A DNA stretch of 64,000 nt from Leclercia adecarboxylata. Its GTDB lineage: Bacteria > Pseudomonadota > Gammaproteobacteria > Enterobacterales > Enterobacteriaceae. Shown piece after piece: positions 7,422 through 19,100 of the stretch (position 1 is its first letter; the number at the start of each line of letters is the position of its first letter). Location: positions 1,860,001-1,924,000 of the forward strand of contig LR590464.1 of assembly GCA_901472455.1 (NCBI GenBank), in the 5' to 3' direction. The notes under the pieces are model-generated. The model was not told the DNA's origin and ran no database searches. It saw only the letters and a program-made list of their open reading frames with translations. The position numbers and the translations under genes were made by a program.

Positions 7422-7627
7422 TCCATCATCCTTAACTTATTAATTGTATGGATAATATCTTCTTGAGTTAGCATAAAAGCAAGAGTCTTAGCATAGGTAA
7501 ACGCATCGTGATGGTTTTTGCGGATAACGTTTAAAGATGCGCTGGAAAGGCTAAAAATCAGCATCACGCGAGCCATAAACCGCAAGGTATAGGCCCAGCG
7601 AAAAAATAATGATCTGCTATGGCGCAA
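7418..7627 (-). CDS. Possible small protein upstream of 7236-7421, doubtful
   Basis: The last 50 or so residues (ASLNVIRKNHHDAFTYAKTLAF...HTINKLRMME) look protein-like, and its stop overlaps the next start. The N-terminal part is unconvincing and may belong to another frame after an indel. Unknown function. Confidence 0.25.
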   Translation of the reverse strand: MRHSRSLFFRWAYTLRFMARVMLIFSLSSASLNVIRKNHHDAFTYAKTLAFMLTQEDIIHTINKLRMME

Positions 7628-8257
7628 CGCGCAGGACGCCCCCGGTATTGATTGATGGTATGACCACGTTTTGCCATAGCAAACAGCACTGCTGCGCTAG
7701 TCGCTGTTATCGCGCTGACCACGGGACAACGGTGCCAGAACAAAAATCCAACATGTAGGGGTAACAGGACAATCCATCCCGCCCTGAATGCTGTCGGCTT
7801 TTTTATCGCCCTGGCTAACATCTTTAGCAGCGCAACGCCAAATGTCGTAGGCATACATTGTGGCTTTGCTATAAATCCTCACTTCTCAGAAGCAACGGCA
7901 CTCTCTCGCCTGACTGGATGAACGACACCTCCCTCTGCCACTTTCAGGTAGCGAAATATAATCCCCTGCTTTAACGGATATTCTGCACACAAAGTTTTCC
8001 TTGTCCTGCGGGTATTTGTATTAAAGGAAGTTATCTTCTTAATTACCCCTGATTTACAGCTTTTATTACGCGATTACACATATTGACACGAATGTTGCCG
8101 ATCGGTAATTATTACGTAAAGCAATAAGGTTATTCTTATTTATTGCTCGTTATTCCGGCCATGCCATTTATCAAATCATTGTTATGTCGGGATAACCTGA
8201 GAAAAATCATGATCGGTGGGCCTTTTAATCTTTCTTACATAAAGGGCTCTTCAGACG
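7628..8257. other. Degenerate region and leader of the secretion operon
   Basis: A minus-strand frame starting at 7858 (MYAYDIWRCAAKDVSQ) has no recognised relatives and is open for only 53 residues. From about 7880 to 8257 no gene is seen. The AT-rich part just before the operon contains TTGACA (8083-8088) with a weak AATTAT-type -10 about 18 bp later. It is a candidate promoter for the TolC-like gene. Confidence 0.35.
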
Positions 8258-9616
8258 ATGAGGATTCTTCCTGGTCGACACGGTTGTCGCATTCTTCCTG
8301 CAATCATACTTTCTTTGCCCTTTGTCATTTCTGTGACCATGGCTCAGGCGAGGGCGTCTTCGTCTCCCTCGCACTCTATTTCTGACAACACCTCGCCGGG
8401 CGGTTTGTTTGCCGCGCTGCGGAGCACGATGCTCCATCACCCCGGTCTTGCCAGTCAGCAGGCGCTTGTGCGTTCCAAAGAGGCCAATGCCGACAGTGCC
8501 CGCGCGGCGCGTTTGCCCACGCTTGGGGCCAGCGCAGGGACGGGGCAAATTTCGGGTTACAATGATTCCACTTCGACTACCTTAAGCGTATCGCAACCGT
8601 TATGGGCTTTTGGGCGTATCGACAGCGCGATTGACTACGCCGACGATGACACCCTTGCTCAACAAGCCACGGCCTGGGCTACACGTCGTGAATTGCTGGA
8701 AGAGACCGCAGTGGCCTACGCGAATGTGCAGGGGGTTCGCGAGCGTCTTGCCGTAGCTGAATCGAACGTAAACAACCATCAGGCGTTGCAGGAGCAGATC
8801 CAGCGCCGCGCGCAGGGTGGACTGGCCTCTTCGGCTGATGTCAGCCTGGCGAAGGCCCGGTTGTTACAGGCGCGTTCCTCGCTCGAACAGGCCAAATCGG
8901 ACCTGCTTACCGCCGAATCCACGCTGTTATCCTTGACTCAGGAGCCGATCGCAAGCGATCTGCCGGTGCCTGGCAACATCCTCCAGCTACCTGCCGATCA
9001 GGCGATACAGGAACAAGTTCTTGCGCAGAGTGCGACCGTGCGTGCCCGCGAAGCGGGAGTTACGCTTGCCGAAACTGATGTGGAACGTCAGCGCACCTCA
9101 TCGCTGCCGACCGTCTCCCTGCAAGCCTCCCGCAACGACTACTCAGGCATCCCCAACCAGAGAAATAACAATACGATCAATATTGTGGTGACCGGCACTA
9201 TGGAAGGGCTGGGGCTGGTGAACCGTGGTCTTCAGAACGCGGCGCTGGAACGCGTGGAGTCCGCACGACAGGATCTGGCCCAACAACGCCACAGCGAAGA
9301 CATTCAGACGCGCCAGTTGCTTGATCAGCGTGATGCTAACCAGACGTTGCTGGTGGGTTATGAGCAGTCTGTTGTCGAACTCAGCGACACGCTGGCATCG
9401 TTCCGTCGTCAGTACGAGTCGGGCTACAAAAGCTGGCTGGACGTTCTCAACGCTGTACGCGAATTAACCGAACAACAACAAGCGCTGGTATCGGTACGAT
9501 CGGCATGGCGGGTCGACAGCTTACGACTGGCCGCGCGCACGGGACGTATGGACGATACCTCGAGCGCCCTGCCCACGGGCACACCACTAGCTAACACCTC
9601 TGCGAGCCATCCCTGA
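8258..9616 (+). CDS. TolC-family outer membrane channel of a type I secretion system
   Basis: 452 residues. The N-terminal basic and hydrophobic segment (residues about 10-30) is an export signal. The mature part is two alpha-helical coiled-coil repeats with the OEP-family pattern (LPTLGASAG..., SQPLWAFGRIDSAI..., AYANVQGVRERLAVAESN, then a second copy with LPTVSLQAS and FRRQYESGYKSWLDVLNAVREL). This matches the LapE/AggA group dedicated to giant adhesins rather than housekeeping TolC. It would form the outer membrane exit duct. Its stop overlaps the ATG of the transporter (TGATG), so expression is coupled. It is the first gene of a five-gene operon. Confidence 0.88.
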   Translation: MRILPGRHGCRILPAIILSLPFVISVTMAQARASSSPSHSISDNTSPGGLFAALRSTMLHHPGLASQQALVRSKEANADSARAARLPTLGASAGTGQISGYNDSTSTTLSVSQPLWAFGRIDSAIDYADDDTLAQQATAWATRRELLEETAVAYANVQGVRERLAVAESNVNNHQALQEQIQRRAQGGLASSADVSLAKARLLQARSSLEQAKSDLLTAESTLLSLTQEPIASDLPVPGNILQLPADQAIQEQVLAQSATVRAREAGVTLAETDVERQRTSSLPTVSLQASRNDYSGIPNQRNNNTINIVVTGTMEGLGLVNRGLQNAALERVESARQDLAQQRHSEDIQTRQLLDQRDANQTLLVGYEQSVVELSDTLASFRRQYESGYKSWLDVLNAVRELTEQQQALVSVRSAWRVDSLRLAARTGRMDDTSSALPTGTPLANTSASHP

Positions 9617-11841
9617 TGATACCTGTTCCTCTCTCTGAATTACTGGCCTTGCTGGACAAGCTACGCGCCCCGGTGAATAAAGCGGCATTAACGCAGGCGT
9701 ATGCGCGAGCGCAGACCGTGACTCCGTTGACAGATCGTCCACAGGATCATGTGCGCAAGATATTGTCAGACGCGGGAATGAAAGATGTCCGGCTGGCATT
9801 ACTTCCCTGGCGGCGTTTTGATCCACGCCATCTACCGGCACTGATGTGGCACGAACAGACATGGTGGCTGGCCGAACGCTACAACGAGGAAGGGAAAACC
9901 GATACCCTCACGCTAACCCGGGAAGGTGTCGAACCCCGAACGCTGACGGTAGACGACCTTGTGACCGGTGCGCCGGGTACGGCTGCGGATGACGAAACGG
10001 CGGTGCTCTGGTTCAGCCTGGCTTCGCACGTCCAGTCAGAAAATCTCTCTGATAGCGAAAATCCGGCTATGCGCCTGGTCTGGCGAGAGCTGCTGCGCGA
10101 CCGACGCTGGGTGTCCCGGGTCGTCGCCGCCACGCTGCTGGTAAACATTCTGGCCATTCCCACCTCGCTCTTCGCCATGCAGGTTTACGATCGCGTGGTT
10201 CCCACCCTGGCCTGGGCAACACTGACCACGCTGGTTGTGGGGATGGTGCTGGTGGTGGGGCTGGACTGGCTGCTCAAAACACTGCGTGCCCGCGTCATGG
10301 ACAGCGTTGCCAGCAGTGTGGATAAACGGCTTTCCCAGCATGTCTATGAACACCTGCTGCACCTGCAACTCGACCAGCAGCCCGGCAGTCTGGGCACGCT
10401 GGCCGCTCAGGTGGGGGCGCTGGATTCGGTACGGCAGGTTGTCTCTGCCGGTCTGGTCTTCGGTATCGTGGATCTGCCGTTTGCACTGCTGTTTATCGGG
10501 CTTATTGGTTTGATCGGTGGGCCTGTAGGCTGGGTTTACCTCGGGATGTTACCTGTCGCCCTGGCGATTGGCCTGTTCACCCGTCTGCGCTTACGTCGTC
10601 TCACGCGCCAACAGATGCTTCGCAGCAATGAGCGTCTGGGCCTGTTAGTGGACAGTATTCGCGGGGCCGAGACGCTGCGCGCCAGTCATGCTGGCTGGCG
10701 TTTTGCACAAGACTGGCAGACGCTCAGTCATTCCATCTCTGGCTATAGCATTCAGCAAAAATCGCTCAGTCAGTTCTGCACTATCACCACCGGCAGCCTG
10801 GCAACACTGGCGTATGTCATGGGGATTGTAGTCGGGGTCTGGGGCGTCGAAGCCGGATATTTGACCACTGGCGGCATGGTAGCGTGCAGTATTCTGGGTG
10901 GCCGTGTCATCGGGCCGGTGAGTCAGGGTGTTCAGTACCTGATGCAGTGGCAGCAGGTCAGAGAAGCGCTGGATATGGTGAACAACCTCTTGCGTAAACC
11001 TACGGAGCGCCGCCCCGGACAGACCCTGTTGTTGCCCGATCGCCTGCCAGAACATATCAGTGTGGAAAAGCTGCGCTTCGCCTTTCCGCAGTCTCCGGTA
11101 CAACAACTCAATATTCCCGCACTCCACTTTCATGCCGGTGAACGCGTGCTGCTGTTAGGACCCGTTGGCGGCGGTAAATCGACGTTGCTGAAGGTCCTGG
11201 CCGGGCTGTATCGCCCCGGTGAAGGCCGCGTCCGTCTGGGCGATGTCGATTTGTGGGAGATCGATCCCCAGTTGGTCAGTGCTCAGGTCGGCTATCTGCC
11301 ACAAGCGGTGCAGCTCTTCAAAGGTACGCTGCGCAGCAATCTTATGCTCGCGGGTGCAGTCAGCGACACCACGCTGACGGACGTTACCCGCGATCTGGCG
11401 CTGGATCAGGTGGCTGCCAGTAATCCGCTGGGTATGGATATGGCTATCAGTGAAGGTGGCTCGGGTCTGTCTGGCGGTCAACGCCAGCTGGTAGGCCTGG
11501 CACGTGTGCTGATGGCACGTCCACGTATCTGGCTTCTGGATGAACCGACAGCCTCGCTTGATGGCGAAGCGGAGGCCCGTGTCTGGAAAGCATTACAAGC
11601 CAGGCTCCAGCCAGAGGATATCCTCATCGTCGCCACTCACCGTCCGATGGCGGCCATTAATTTTGCAACCCGTGTGCTGGTCGTGCAGGAAGGCACCATC
11701 GTACGAGATGGTACTCCAGACAAGTTGTTGCCAGGACTGATGGCGCGCGCCACCGGCTCGCGGCCCACCGTTGAGGTCATGAACGTAAAAACACGTATGC
11801 CAGAAGCATCAAATTCAGCAGGAGTTCTTAATGGCCGTTGA
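9616..11841 (+). CDS. Type I secretion ABC transporter (LapB/RtxB-like)
   Basis: 741 residues. An N-terminal domain of about 130 residues resembles the C39-like domain of adhesin exporters and has no obvious catalytic Cys-His pair. A six-span ABC exporter membrane domain follows (about 160-450). The nucleotide-binding domain carries Walker A GPVGGGKST (about 513), signature LSGGQRQL (about 617), Walker B IWLLDEP (about 637) and H-loop ATHRP. It would energise export of the adhesin across the inner membrane with the HlyD-like adaptor. The start is fixed by TGATG coupling, and its 3' end overlaps the adaptor gene by 11 bp. Confidence 0.9.
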   Translation: MIPVPLSELLALLDKLRAPVNKAALTQAYARAQTVTPLTDRPQDHVRKILSDAGMKDVRLALLPWRRFDPRHLPALMWHEQTWWLAERYNEEGKTDTLTLTREGVEPRTLTVDDLVTGAPGTAADDETAVLWFSLASHVQSENLSDSENPAMRLVWRELLRDRRWVSRVVAATLLVNILAIPTSLFAMQVYDRVVPTLAWATLTTLVVGMVLVVGLDWLLKTLRARVMDSVASSVDKRLSQHVYEHLLHLQLDQQPGSLGTLAAQVGALDSVRQVVSAGLVFGIVDLPFALLFIGLIGLIGGPVGWVYLGMLPVALAIGLFTRLRLRRLTRQQMLRSNERLGLLVDSIRGAETLRASHAGWRFAQDWQTLSHSISGYSIQQKSLSQFCTITTGSLATLAYVMGIVVGVWGVEAGYLTTGGMVACSILGGRVIGPVSQGVQYLMQWQQVREALDMVNNLLRKPTERRPGQTLLLPDRLPEHISVEKLRFAFPQSPVQQLNIPALHFHAGERVLLLGPVGGGKSTLLKVLAGLYRPGEGRVRLGDVDLWEIDPQLVSAQVGYLPQAVQLFKGTLRSNLMLAGAVSDTTLTDVTRDLALDQVAASNPLGMDMAISEGGSGLSGGQRQLVGLARVLMARPRIWLLDEPTASLDGEAEARVWKALQARLQPEDILIVATHRPMAAINFATRVLVVQEGTIVRDGTPDKLLPGLMARATGSRPTVEVMNVKTRMPEASNSAGVLNGR

Positions 11842-13080
11842 ACTGTTTGACGACGAAGTCGCTGATGCTGCTCGCGTGCATCGGCTGGAAAACTACCACC
11901 GCAGCCGCATCTCCGCCGGGCTGATCTGGAGCAGCGTCGCACTGGTCCTGGGTTTCGTCATATGGGCGAGCTATTTTCGCATTGATGAAGTCGCACGGGC
12001 ACACGGTGAAGTGATCGCCAGCAGTCGGGTGCAGATAATCCAGACCGTGGACGGGGGCGTACTCTCCGAGCTGCATGTCAAAGAGGGTGACCACGTTAAG
12101 GCGGGGCAGATTCTGGCTCGCCTCGATCCAACTCGCGTTGAAGCAGCGGCGGGTGAAGTGGACGCGCGTATCATCGGTCTCAGGGCGCGCATTGCCCGAC
12201 TTCGCGCAGAATCAACGGGGCAGTCAGCGCCCAGGTTCCCCTCCGATCCTGACCCGGCCTTGCGCGAGCAGGCAGACATTGAGCGTGCACTTTTTCTGCA
12301 ACGCCGTCAGAGCCTGCAGGAAGATATCACCGCGCTGCAAACCGCCGTGAATTTAGCCAGTCAGAAGCTCAACCTGGTGAACGAGCTGGAACGCTCTGGC
12401 GATGTGAGCACCAGTGAGCGGCTTAACGCGCAGCGCGATCTCAATGAAGCCCGTGCCCGCCTGCTGGGTCGCCGCAATAAGTTTTTGGACGACGCACGAG
12501 CCGATCTCACCAAGGCTGAAGATGACCTGGGCCAGACATTGCAACAGATGGCAGGCCGTCGCCAGCAGGTGCACGATACGGTCTTTACGGCCATGGGGCC
12601 TGGGATAGTCAAAAACGTCCGCGTCACCACGCTGGGCGGGGTATTACGTGCGGGTGATGAGATCATGCAGATCGTCCCGTCCGATGATGCCCTCATCATT
12701 GAGGCTAAGGTTCTGCCTGCTGATATTGCCCGTGTTCAGGTTGGACTCCCGGCCACCGTACGCCTTGACCCCTTTGATTACACCATTTATGGCGCCTTGC
12801 AGGGGGAGGTGATTTATGTCTCGGCCGACACCCTTAAGGAAAACACACCACGTGGCGAGGAGATCTACTACCGCGTCCATGTTCGTTTGAAAAGCCATGC
12901 TGAAGGTCAGTCAGACCGTCAGGAAGAAGGCAGTTTGTGCGCAGTACGACAGGGCGTCAGCTCGACATCCTGCCGGGCATGACCTCTCAGCTCGATATCC
13001 GTACCGGTGATCGCACGTTGATGGACTTTTTACTTAAACCTTTGCGTAAAACACTCAGTGAATCATTCCAGGAGCGATGA
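11831..13080 (+). CDS. HlyD-family membrane fusion protein (one frameshift)
   Basis: One membrane span near residues 30-50 (LIWSSVALVLGFVIWASYF), a lipoyl-like hairpin (VDGGVLSELHVKEGDHVKAG), a long periplasmic coiled coil and a beta-barrel region. The uncorrected frame stops at 12982. Shifting frame near 12930 restores the family-typical ending LPGMTSQLDIRTGDRTLMD through RKTLSESFQER, with the stop at 13078-13080. It links the ABC transporter to the TolC-like channel. The adhesin gene follows after 81 bp. Confidence 0.88.
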
Positions 13081-13161
13081 CACCGCAGGTGGTCGTTGCA
13101 ACCCGATTTTCCTGTTCGCCCCAATTGGACATAACACACACAATGAAACTCCGAGACCCAG

Positions 13162-16100
13162 ATGAAGCCACGCCAATATACGCTTAATACCGGTAAAACC
13201 CGTATCACTCTGCAGGCCGGGCAGACCAACATTCACAAGGCTGCGCCGGGTGAAACTTACCGGGTGCTCAAGCGCCAGGGCGAAAATGATCAGGAAAAGC
13301 TGGCCGATGACGTAGTCGCTTCGCGTCACGGACAAGATCTGCAACTGGACTATGCCGATGGGACCTCGTTGACCCTGCAGGACTGGTTTACGCAAAGCGA
13401 TACCAGCGTAACCCTGCCTGCTGATGGCACATCTACCCAGGTGATGACGCCAGCCAGCACCGAGGGGGCGGCTTTGGCCGACGGCAGTCATGTGTTCTAT
13501 GCGCACGGTTCCCCCGATGCGCTGGCCAGCATGACCTCAGGCCACCCGGGGCTGGATCATATCTTATCCGGCCTGCAAAATGGCACGGCAGGGTCGGGCC
13601 ATCCGATGACCTACCTTCCTCAGTCGCATTCTTACGCGGGTTACCTCGCCGGCGCACTCGGACTGGGTGGCGTGGTCGGGGTTGCCGTGGCAAGTGGTCA
13701 CAGTGGGGGGTGACAATGGCGGCAAGCACGACAACGGTGGGGGTGAACCCGCTGTAGAGAACGCCGTCCAGCTTAATTTTGTCGGCGGCCGGCGCTCAGC
13801 AGTAACGATTTGAATGTCGAGATTTATCAGGCTGATGGCAAAACATTGATTGGCACGGGAACGCTGGGGCCAAACGGCTCAGTGACCGTGTCTGCTGGCA
13901 GTTACAGCGGCGTCGTTATCGTTAAGCTCGTCAATAGCGGCGGCGCGGCTGACTACCTGGACGAAGCGACAGGCGCGGGTAAAGATCTCTCTGCTCAGCT
14001 CTGGAGCATGGGTGTTATCTCCGGAGACAACAGCACCCTCGTTCTCAATATTAACGTGTTGACAACCCTTGCCTACACCAAGGCCCAGGAAGCCATGGGC
14101 GGCACGCCTGACAGCCCTGCGACCCTGAACGCGACGCAGGTGGCCGACACGTCCGCTGCCATCAGCAACCTGTTAGGTGTGGATGACATTCTGAACACCA
14201 CGGTTGTCGCAACCAACGGCGGCAGTTATGACGCGACCGATGGCCTGAGTGCCGGTGAAAAATATGGCCTCCTGCTGGCGGCATTCTCCGGCGCGGAAGC
14301 CAATGCCGGAGCGTCCACCCAGACCATCCTTGACACCGTCACTGCCGGAATCACACTCGGCAGCAGTAGCAGTCTGTCCGATGGGGTGCAGTCGTTGCTG
14401 ATTAAAGGCGCAGCGGCCGCTACTGACACGTCCAGCGGTCTCAGCCTTATTATTGACACCCATGCTCCTGTTTTCAGCAGTTCCAGTACAGCCAGCGTGG
14501 ATGAAAACATCGGGGCAGGCCAGGTGGTGTGGACTGCTGTCGCGACTGACCCCAGCCCATTTACCTACAGCCTGAGTACCACCGGCGATAGCGCGCTGTT
14601 CAGCATCAATGCCGCCACCGGCGCGGTCACCCTGAGCGGCAACCCGGACTTTGAAAGCAAAGCCAGCTACAGCTTCACGGTGGTCGCCACCGATGCGGCC
14701 GGGAATGCCAGCAGCCAGGCGGTCACGCTGGCTGTCAACAACCTCGACGAAGTCGCGCCGGTTATCACCAGCGGCACCACCGCCACGGCGATCGACGAGA
14801 ACAGCGGCGCGGGCCAGGTGATCTACACCGCCACGGCCACCGACACGGCGGACATCAGCGGCGGGGTGACTTTCTCGCTGAAAGCGGGCAGCGACACGGG
14901 CCTGACCATCGATCCGGTCACCGGCGCGGTCACCCTGAGCGGCAACCCGGACTTTGAGCGCCAGGCCAGCTACAGCTTCACCGTGGTCGCCACCGACGCG
15001 GCGGGTAACCACAGCAGTCAGGCGGTCACGCTGGGGATCAACAACCTCGACGAGGTTGCCCCGGTCATCACCAGCGGCACCATCGCACGGCGATTAACGA
15101 GAACAGCGGCGCGGGCCAGATCGTTTACACCGCCACGGCCACCGACACCGCAGACATCAGCGGCGGGGTGACCTTCTCGCTTCAGCCGGGCAGCGACGCG
15201 GGCCTGACCATCAACCCGGTCACCGGTGCGGTCACCCTGACCGGTAACCCGGACTTTGAGAACAAAGCCAGCTACAGCTTCACCGTAGTGGCTACCGATG
15301 CAGCGGGCAACCACAGCAGCCAGGCGGGTCACGCTGGCTGTCAATAACCTCGATGAAGTCGCGCCGGTCATCACCAGCGGTACCACCGCCACGGCAATTA
15401 ACGAGAACAGCGGCGCGGGCCAGGTGATCTACACCGCCACGGCCACCGACACGGCGGACATCAGCGGCGGCGTCACCTTCTCGCTCCAGCCGGGCAGCGA
15501 CGCGGGCCTGACCATCAACCCGATCACCGGCGCGGTCACCCTGACCGGCAACCCGGACTTTGAAAGCAAAGCCAGCTACAGCTTCACCGTGGTGGCTACC
15601 GATGCGGCGGGCAACCACAGCAGCCAGGCGGTCACGCTGGGAATTAACAACCTCGATGAAGTCGCGCCAACCATCACCAGCGGTACCACCGCCACGGCGA
15701 TTAACGAGAACAGCGGGGCGGGCCAGGTGATTTATACCGCCACGGCCACCGACAACGCCGACATCAGCGGCGGGGTGACCTTCTCCCTTAAAGCGGGCAG
15801 CGATGCGGGTCTGACCATCGATCCTGTCACCGGCGCGGTCACCCTGACCGGCAACCCGGACTTCGAAAACAAAGCCAGCTACAGCTTCACCGTGGTCGCC
15901 ACCGATGCGGCCGGGAACCACAGCAGCCAGACGGTCACGCTGGGAATTAACAACCTCGATGAAGTCGCGCCAACCATCACCAGCGGTACCACCGCCACGG
16001 CAATTAACGAGAACAGCGGGGCGGGCCAGGTGATTTATACCGCCACGGCCACCGACACGGCGGATATCAGCGGCGGCGTCACCTTCTCTCTTAAAGCGGG

Positions 16101-19100
16101 CAGCGATGCCGGGCTGACCATCGATCCGGTCACCGGCGCAGTCACCCTGACCGGCAACCCGGATTTTGAAAACAAAGCCAGCTACAGCTTCACCGTGGTC
16201 GCCACCGATGCGGCGGGTAACCACAGCAGCCAGGTGGTCACGCTGGCTGTCAACAACCTCGACGAAGTGGCGCCGACCATCACCAGCGGCACCACCGCCA
16301 CGGCGATTAACGAGAACAGCGGCGCGGGCCAGGTGATCTACACCGCCACGGCCACCGACAACGCCGACATCAGCGGTGGGGTGACCTTCTCTCTTAAAGC
16401 GGGCAGCGATGCCGGCCTGACCATCGATCCGGTCACCGGCGCGGTCACCCTGACCGGCAACCCGGACTTTGAAAGTAAAGCCAGCTACAGCTTCACCGTG
16501 GTCGCCACCGATGCGGCGGGTAACCACAGCAGCCAGGTGGTCACGCTGGCTGTCAATAACCTCGACGAGGTGGCTCCGACCATCACCAGCGGCACCACCG
16601 CCACGGCAATTAACGAGAACAGTGGCGCGGGGCAGGTGATCTACACCGCCACGGTCACCGACAACGCCGATATCAGCGGCGGCGTCACCTTCTCGCTCCA
16701 GGCGGGCAGCGACGCGGGCCTGACCATCAACCCGGTCACCGGCGCGGTCACCCTGAGCGGCAACCCGGACTTTGAAAGCAAAGCCAGCTACAGCTTCACC
16801 GTGGTGGCTACCGATGCGGCGGGTAACCACAGCAGTCAGGTGGTCACGCTGGCTGTTAATAACCTCGACGAAGTGGCGCCGACGATCACCAGCGGCACCA
16901 CCGCCACGGCGATCGACGAGAACAGCGGCGCGGGCCAGGTGATCTACACCGCCACGGCCACCGACACCGCCGATATCAGCGGCGGGGTGACCTTCTCGCT
17001 GAAAGCGGGCAGCGACGCGGGCCTGACCATCGATCCGGTCACTGGCGCGGTCACCCTGAGCGGCAACCCGGATTTTGAAAGTAAAGCCAGCTACAGCTTC
17101 ACCGTGGTGGCTACCGATGCGGCGGGTAACCACAGCAGCCAGGTGGTCACGCTGGGTATCAATAACCTCGATGAAGTCGCGCCCACCATCACCAGCGGCA
17201 TCACCGCCACGGCGATCGACGAGAACAGCGGGGCGGGCCAGGTGATCTACACCGCCACGGCCACCGACACGGCGGACATCAGCGGCGGCGTCACCTTCTC
17301 GCTGAAAGCGGGCAGCGACGCGGGCCTGACCATCGATCCGGTTACCGGCGCGGTCATCCTGACCGGCAACCCGGACTTTGAGAACAAAGCCAGCTACAGC
17401 TTCACCGTGGTCGCCACCGATGCGGCAGGCAACCACAGCAGCCAGGCGGTCACGCTGGCTGTCAACAACCTCGACGAAGTGGCTCCGACCATCACCAGCA
17501 GCAACATTGCCACGGCGATTAACGAGAACAGCGGCGCGGGTCAGGTGATCTACACCGCCACGGCCACCGACAACGCCGACATCAGCGGTGGGGTGACCTT
17601 CTCTCTTAAAGCGGGCAGCGATGCCGGCCTGACCATCGACCCGATCAGCGGCGCGGTCACCCTGACCGGCAACCCGGACTTTGAGAACAAAGCCAGCTAC
17701 AGCTTCACCGTGGTCGCCACCGATGCGGCCGGGAACCACAGCAGTCAGGCGGTCACGCTGGGGATCAATAACCTCGACGAAGTGGCTCCGACGATCACCA
17801 GCGGCACCACCGCCACGGCGATTAACGAGAACAGCGGCGCGGGCCAGGTGATTTATACCGCCACGGCCACCGATACGGCGGACATCAGCGGCGGGGTGAC
17901 CTTCTCGCTGAAAGCGGGCAGCGACGCGGGCCTGACCATCGATCCGGTCACCGGCGCGGTCACCCTGACCGGCAACCCGGACTTTGAAAGTAAAGCCAGC
18001 TACAGCTTCACCGTGGTCGCCACCGATGCGGCGGGTAACCACAGCAGCCAGGCGGTCACGCTGGGGATCAATAACCTCGATGAAGTCGCGCCGGTCATCA
18101 CCAGCGGCACCATCGCCACGGCGATCGACGAGAACAGCGGGGCGGGCCAGGTGATCTACACCGCCACAGCCACCGACACGGCGGACATCAGCGGCGGGGT
18201 GACCTTCTCGCTCCAGCCGGGCAGCGATGCCGGGCTGACCATCGATCCGGTCACCGGCGCGGTCACCCTGAGCGGCAACCCGGATTTTGAAAGCAAAGTC
18301 AGCTACAGCTTCACCGTGGTCGCCACCGATGCGGCGGGTAACCACAGCAGCCAGACGGTCACGCTGGCTGTTAATAACCTCGACGAGGTGGCTCCGACCA
18401 TCACCAGCGGCACCATCGCCACGGCGATCGACGAGAACAGCGGCGCGGGCCAGGTGATCTACACCGCCACGGCCACCGACAACGCCGACATCAGCGGCGG
18501 GGTCACCTTCTCGCTCCAGCCGGGCAGCGATGCGGGCCTGACCATCGACCCGATCACCGGCGCGGTCACCCTGACCGGCAACCCGGACTTTGAAAGCAAA
18601 GCCAGCTACAGCTTTACCGTGGTGGCTACCGATGCGGCAGGGAACCACAGCAGCCAGGCGGTTACGCTGACTGTCAACAACCTCGACGAGGTTGCCCCGA
18701 CCATCACCAGCGGCACCACCGCCACGGCGATTAACGAGAACAGCGGCGCGGGCCAGATCGTTTACACCGCCACGGCCACCGACACGGCGGATATCAGCGG
18801 CGGCGTCACCTTCTCGCTCCAGCCGGGCAGCGACGCGGGACTGACCATCAACCCGGTCACCGGCGCGGTCACCCTGACCGGCAACCCGGACTTTGAAAGT
18901 AAAGCCAGCTACAGCTTCACCGTGGTCGCCACCGATGCGGCAGGCAACCACAGCAGCCAGGCGGTCACGCTGGGGATTAACAACTTCGATGAAGTGGCCC
19001 CCAGCTTCACTACCGGCAACAGCAGCGACAGCTATGCCAGCGCCACGGTGAACGTGGCCGAGAATACCGCTGCAGCACCGCTATCTATACTGCGCAGGCT

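Noticed and set aside
15292-18951. A 1,219-residue open frame on the minus strand across the adhesin repeats
   Set aside because: It is a mirror of the 303-bp repeats: GC-rich codons and the multiple-of-three period keep the opposite strand open. It has no start context, and the plus strand has clear cadherin-like domains.
14755-18996. Regular repeats considered as a CRISPR array
   Set aside because: The unit is 303 bp, coding and in frame, with no short repeat/spacer structure.
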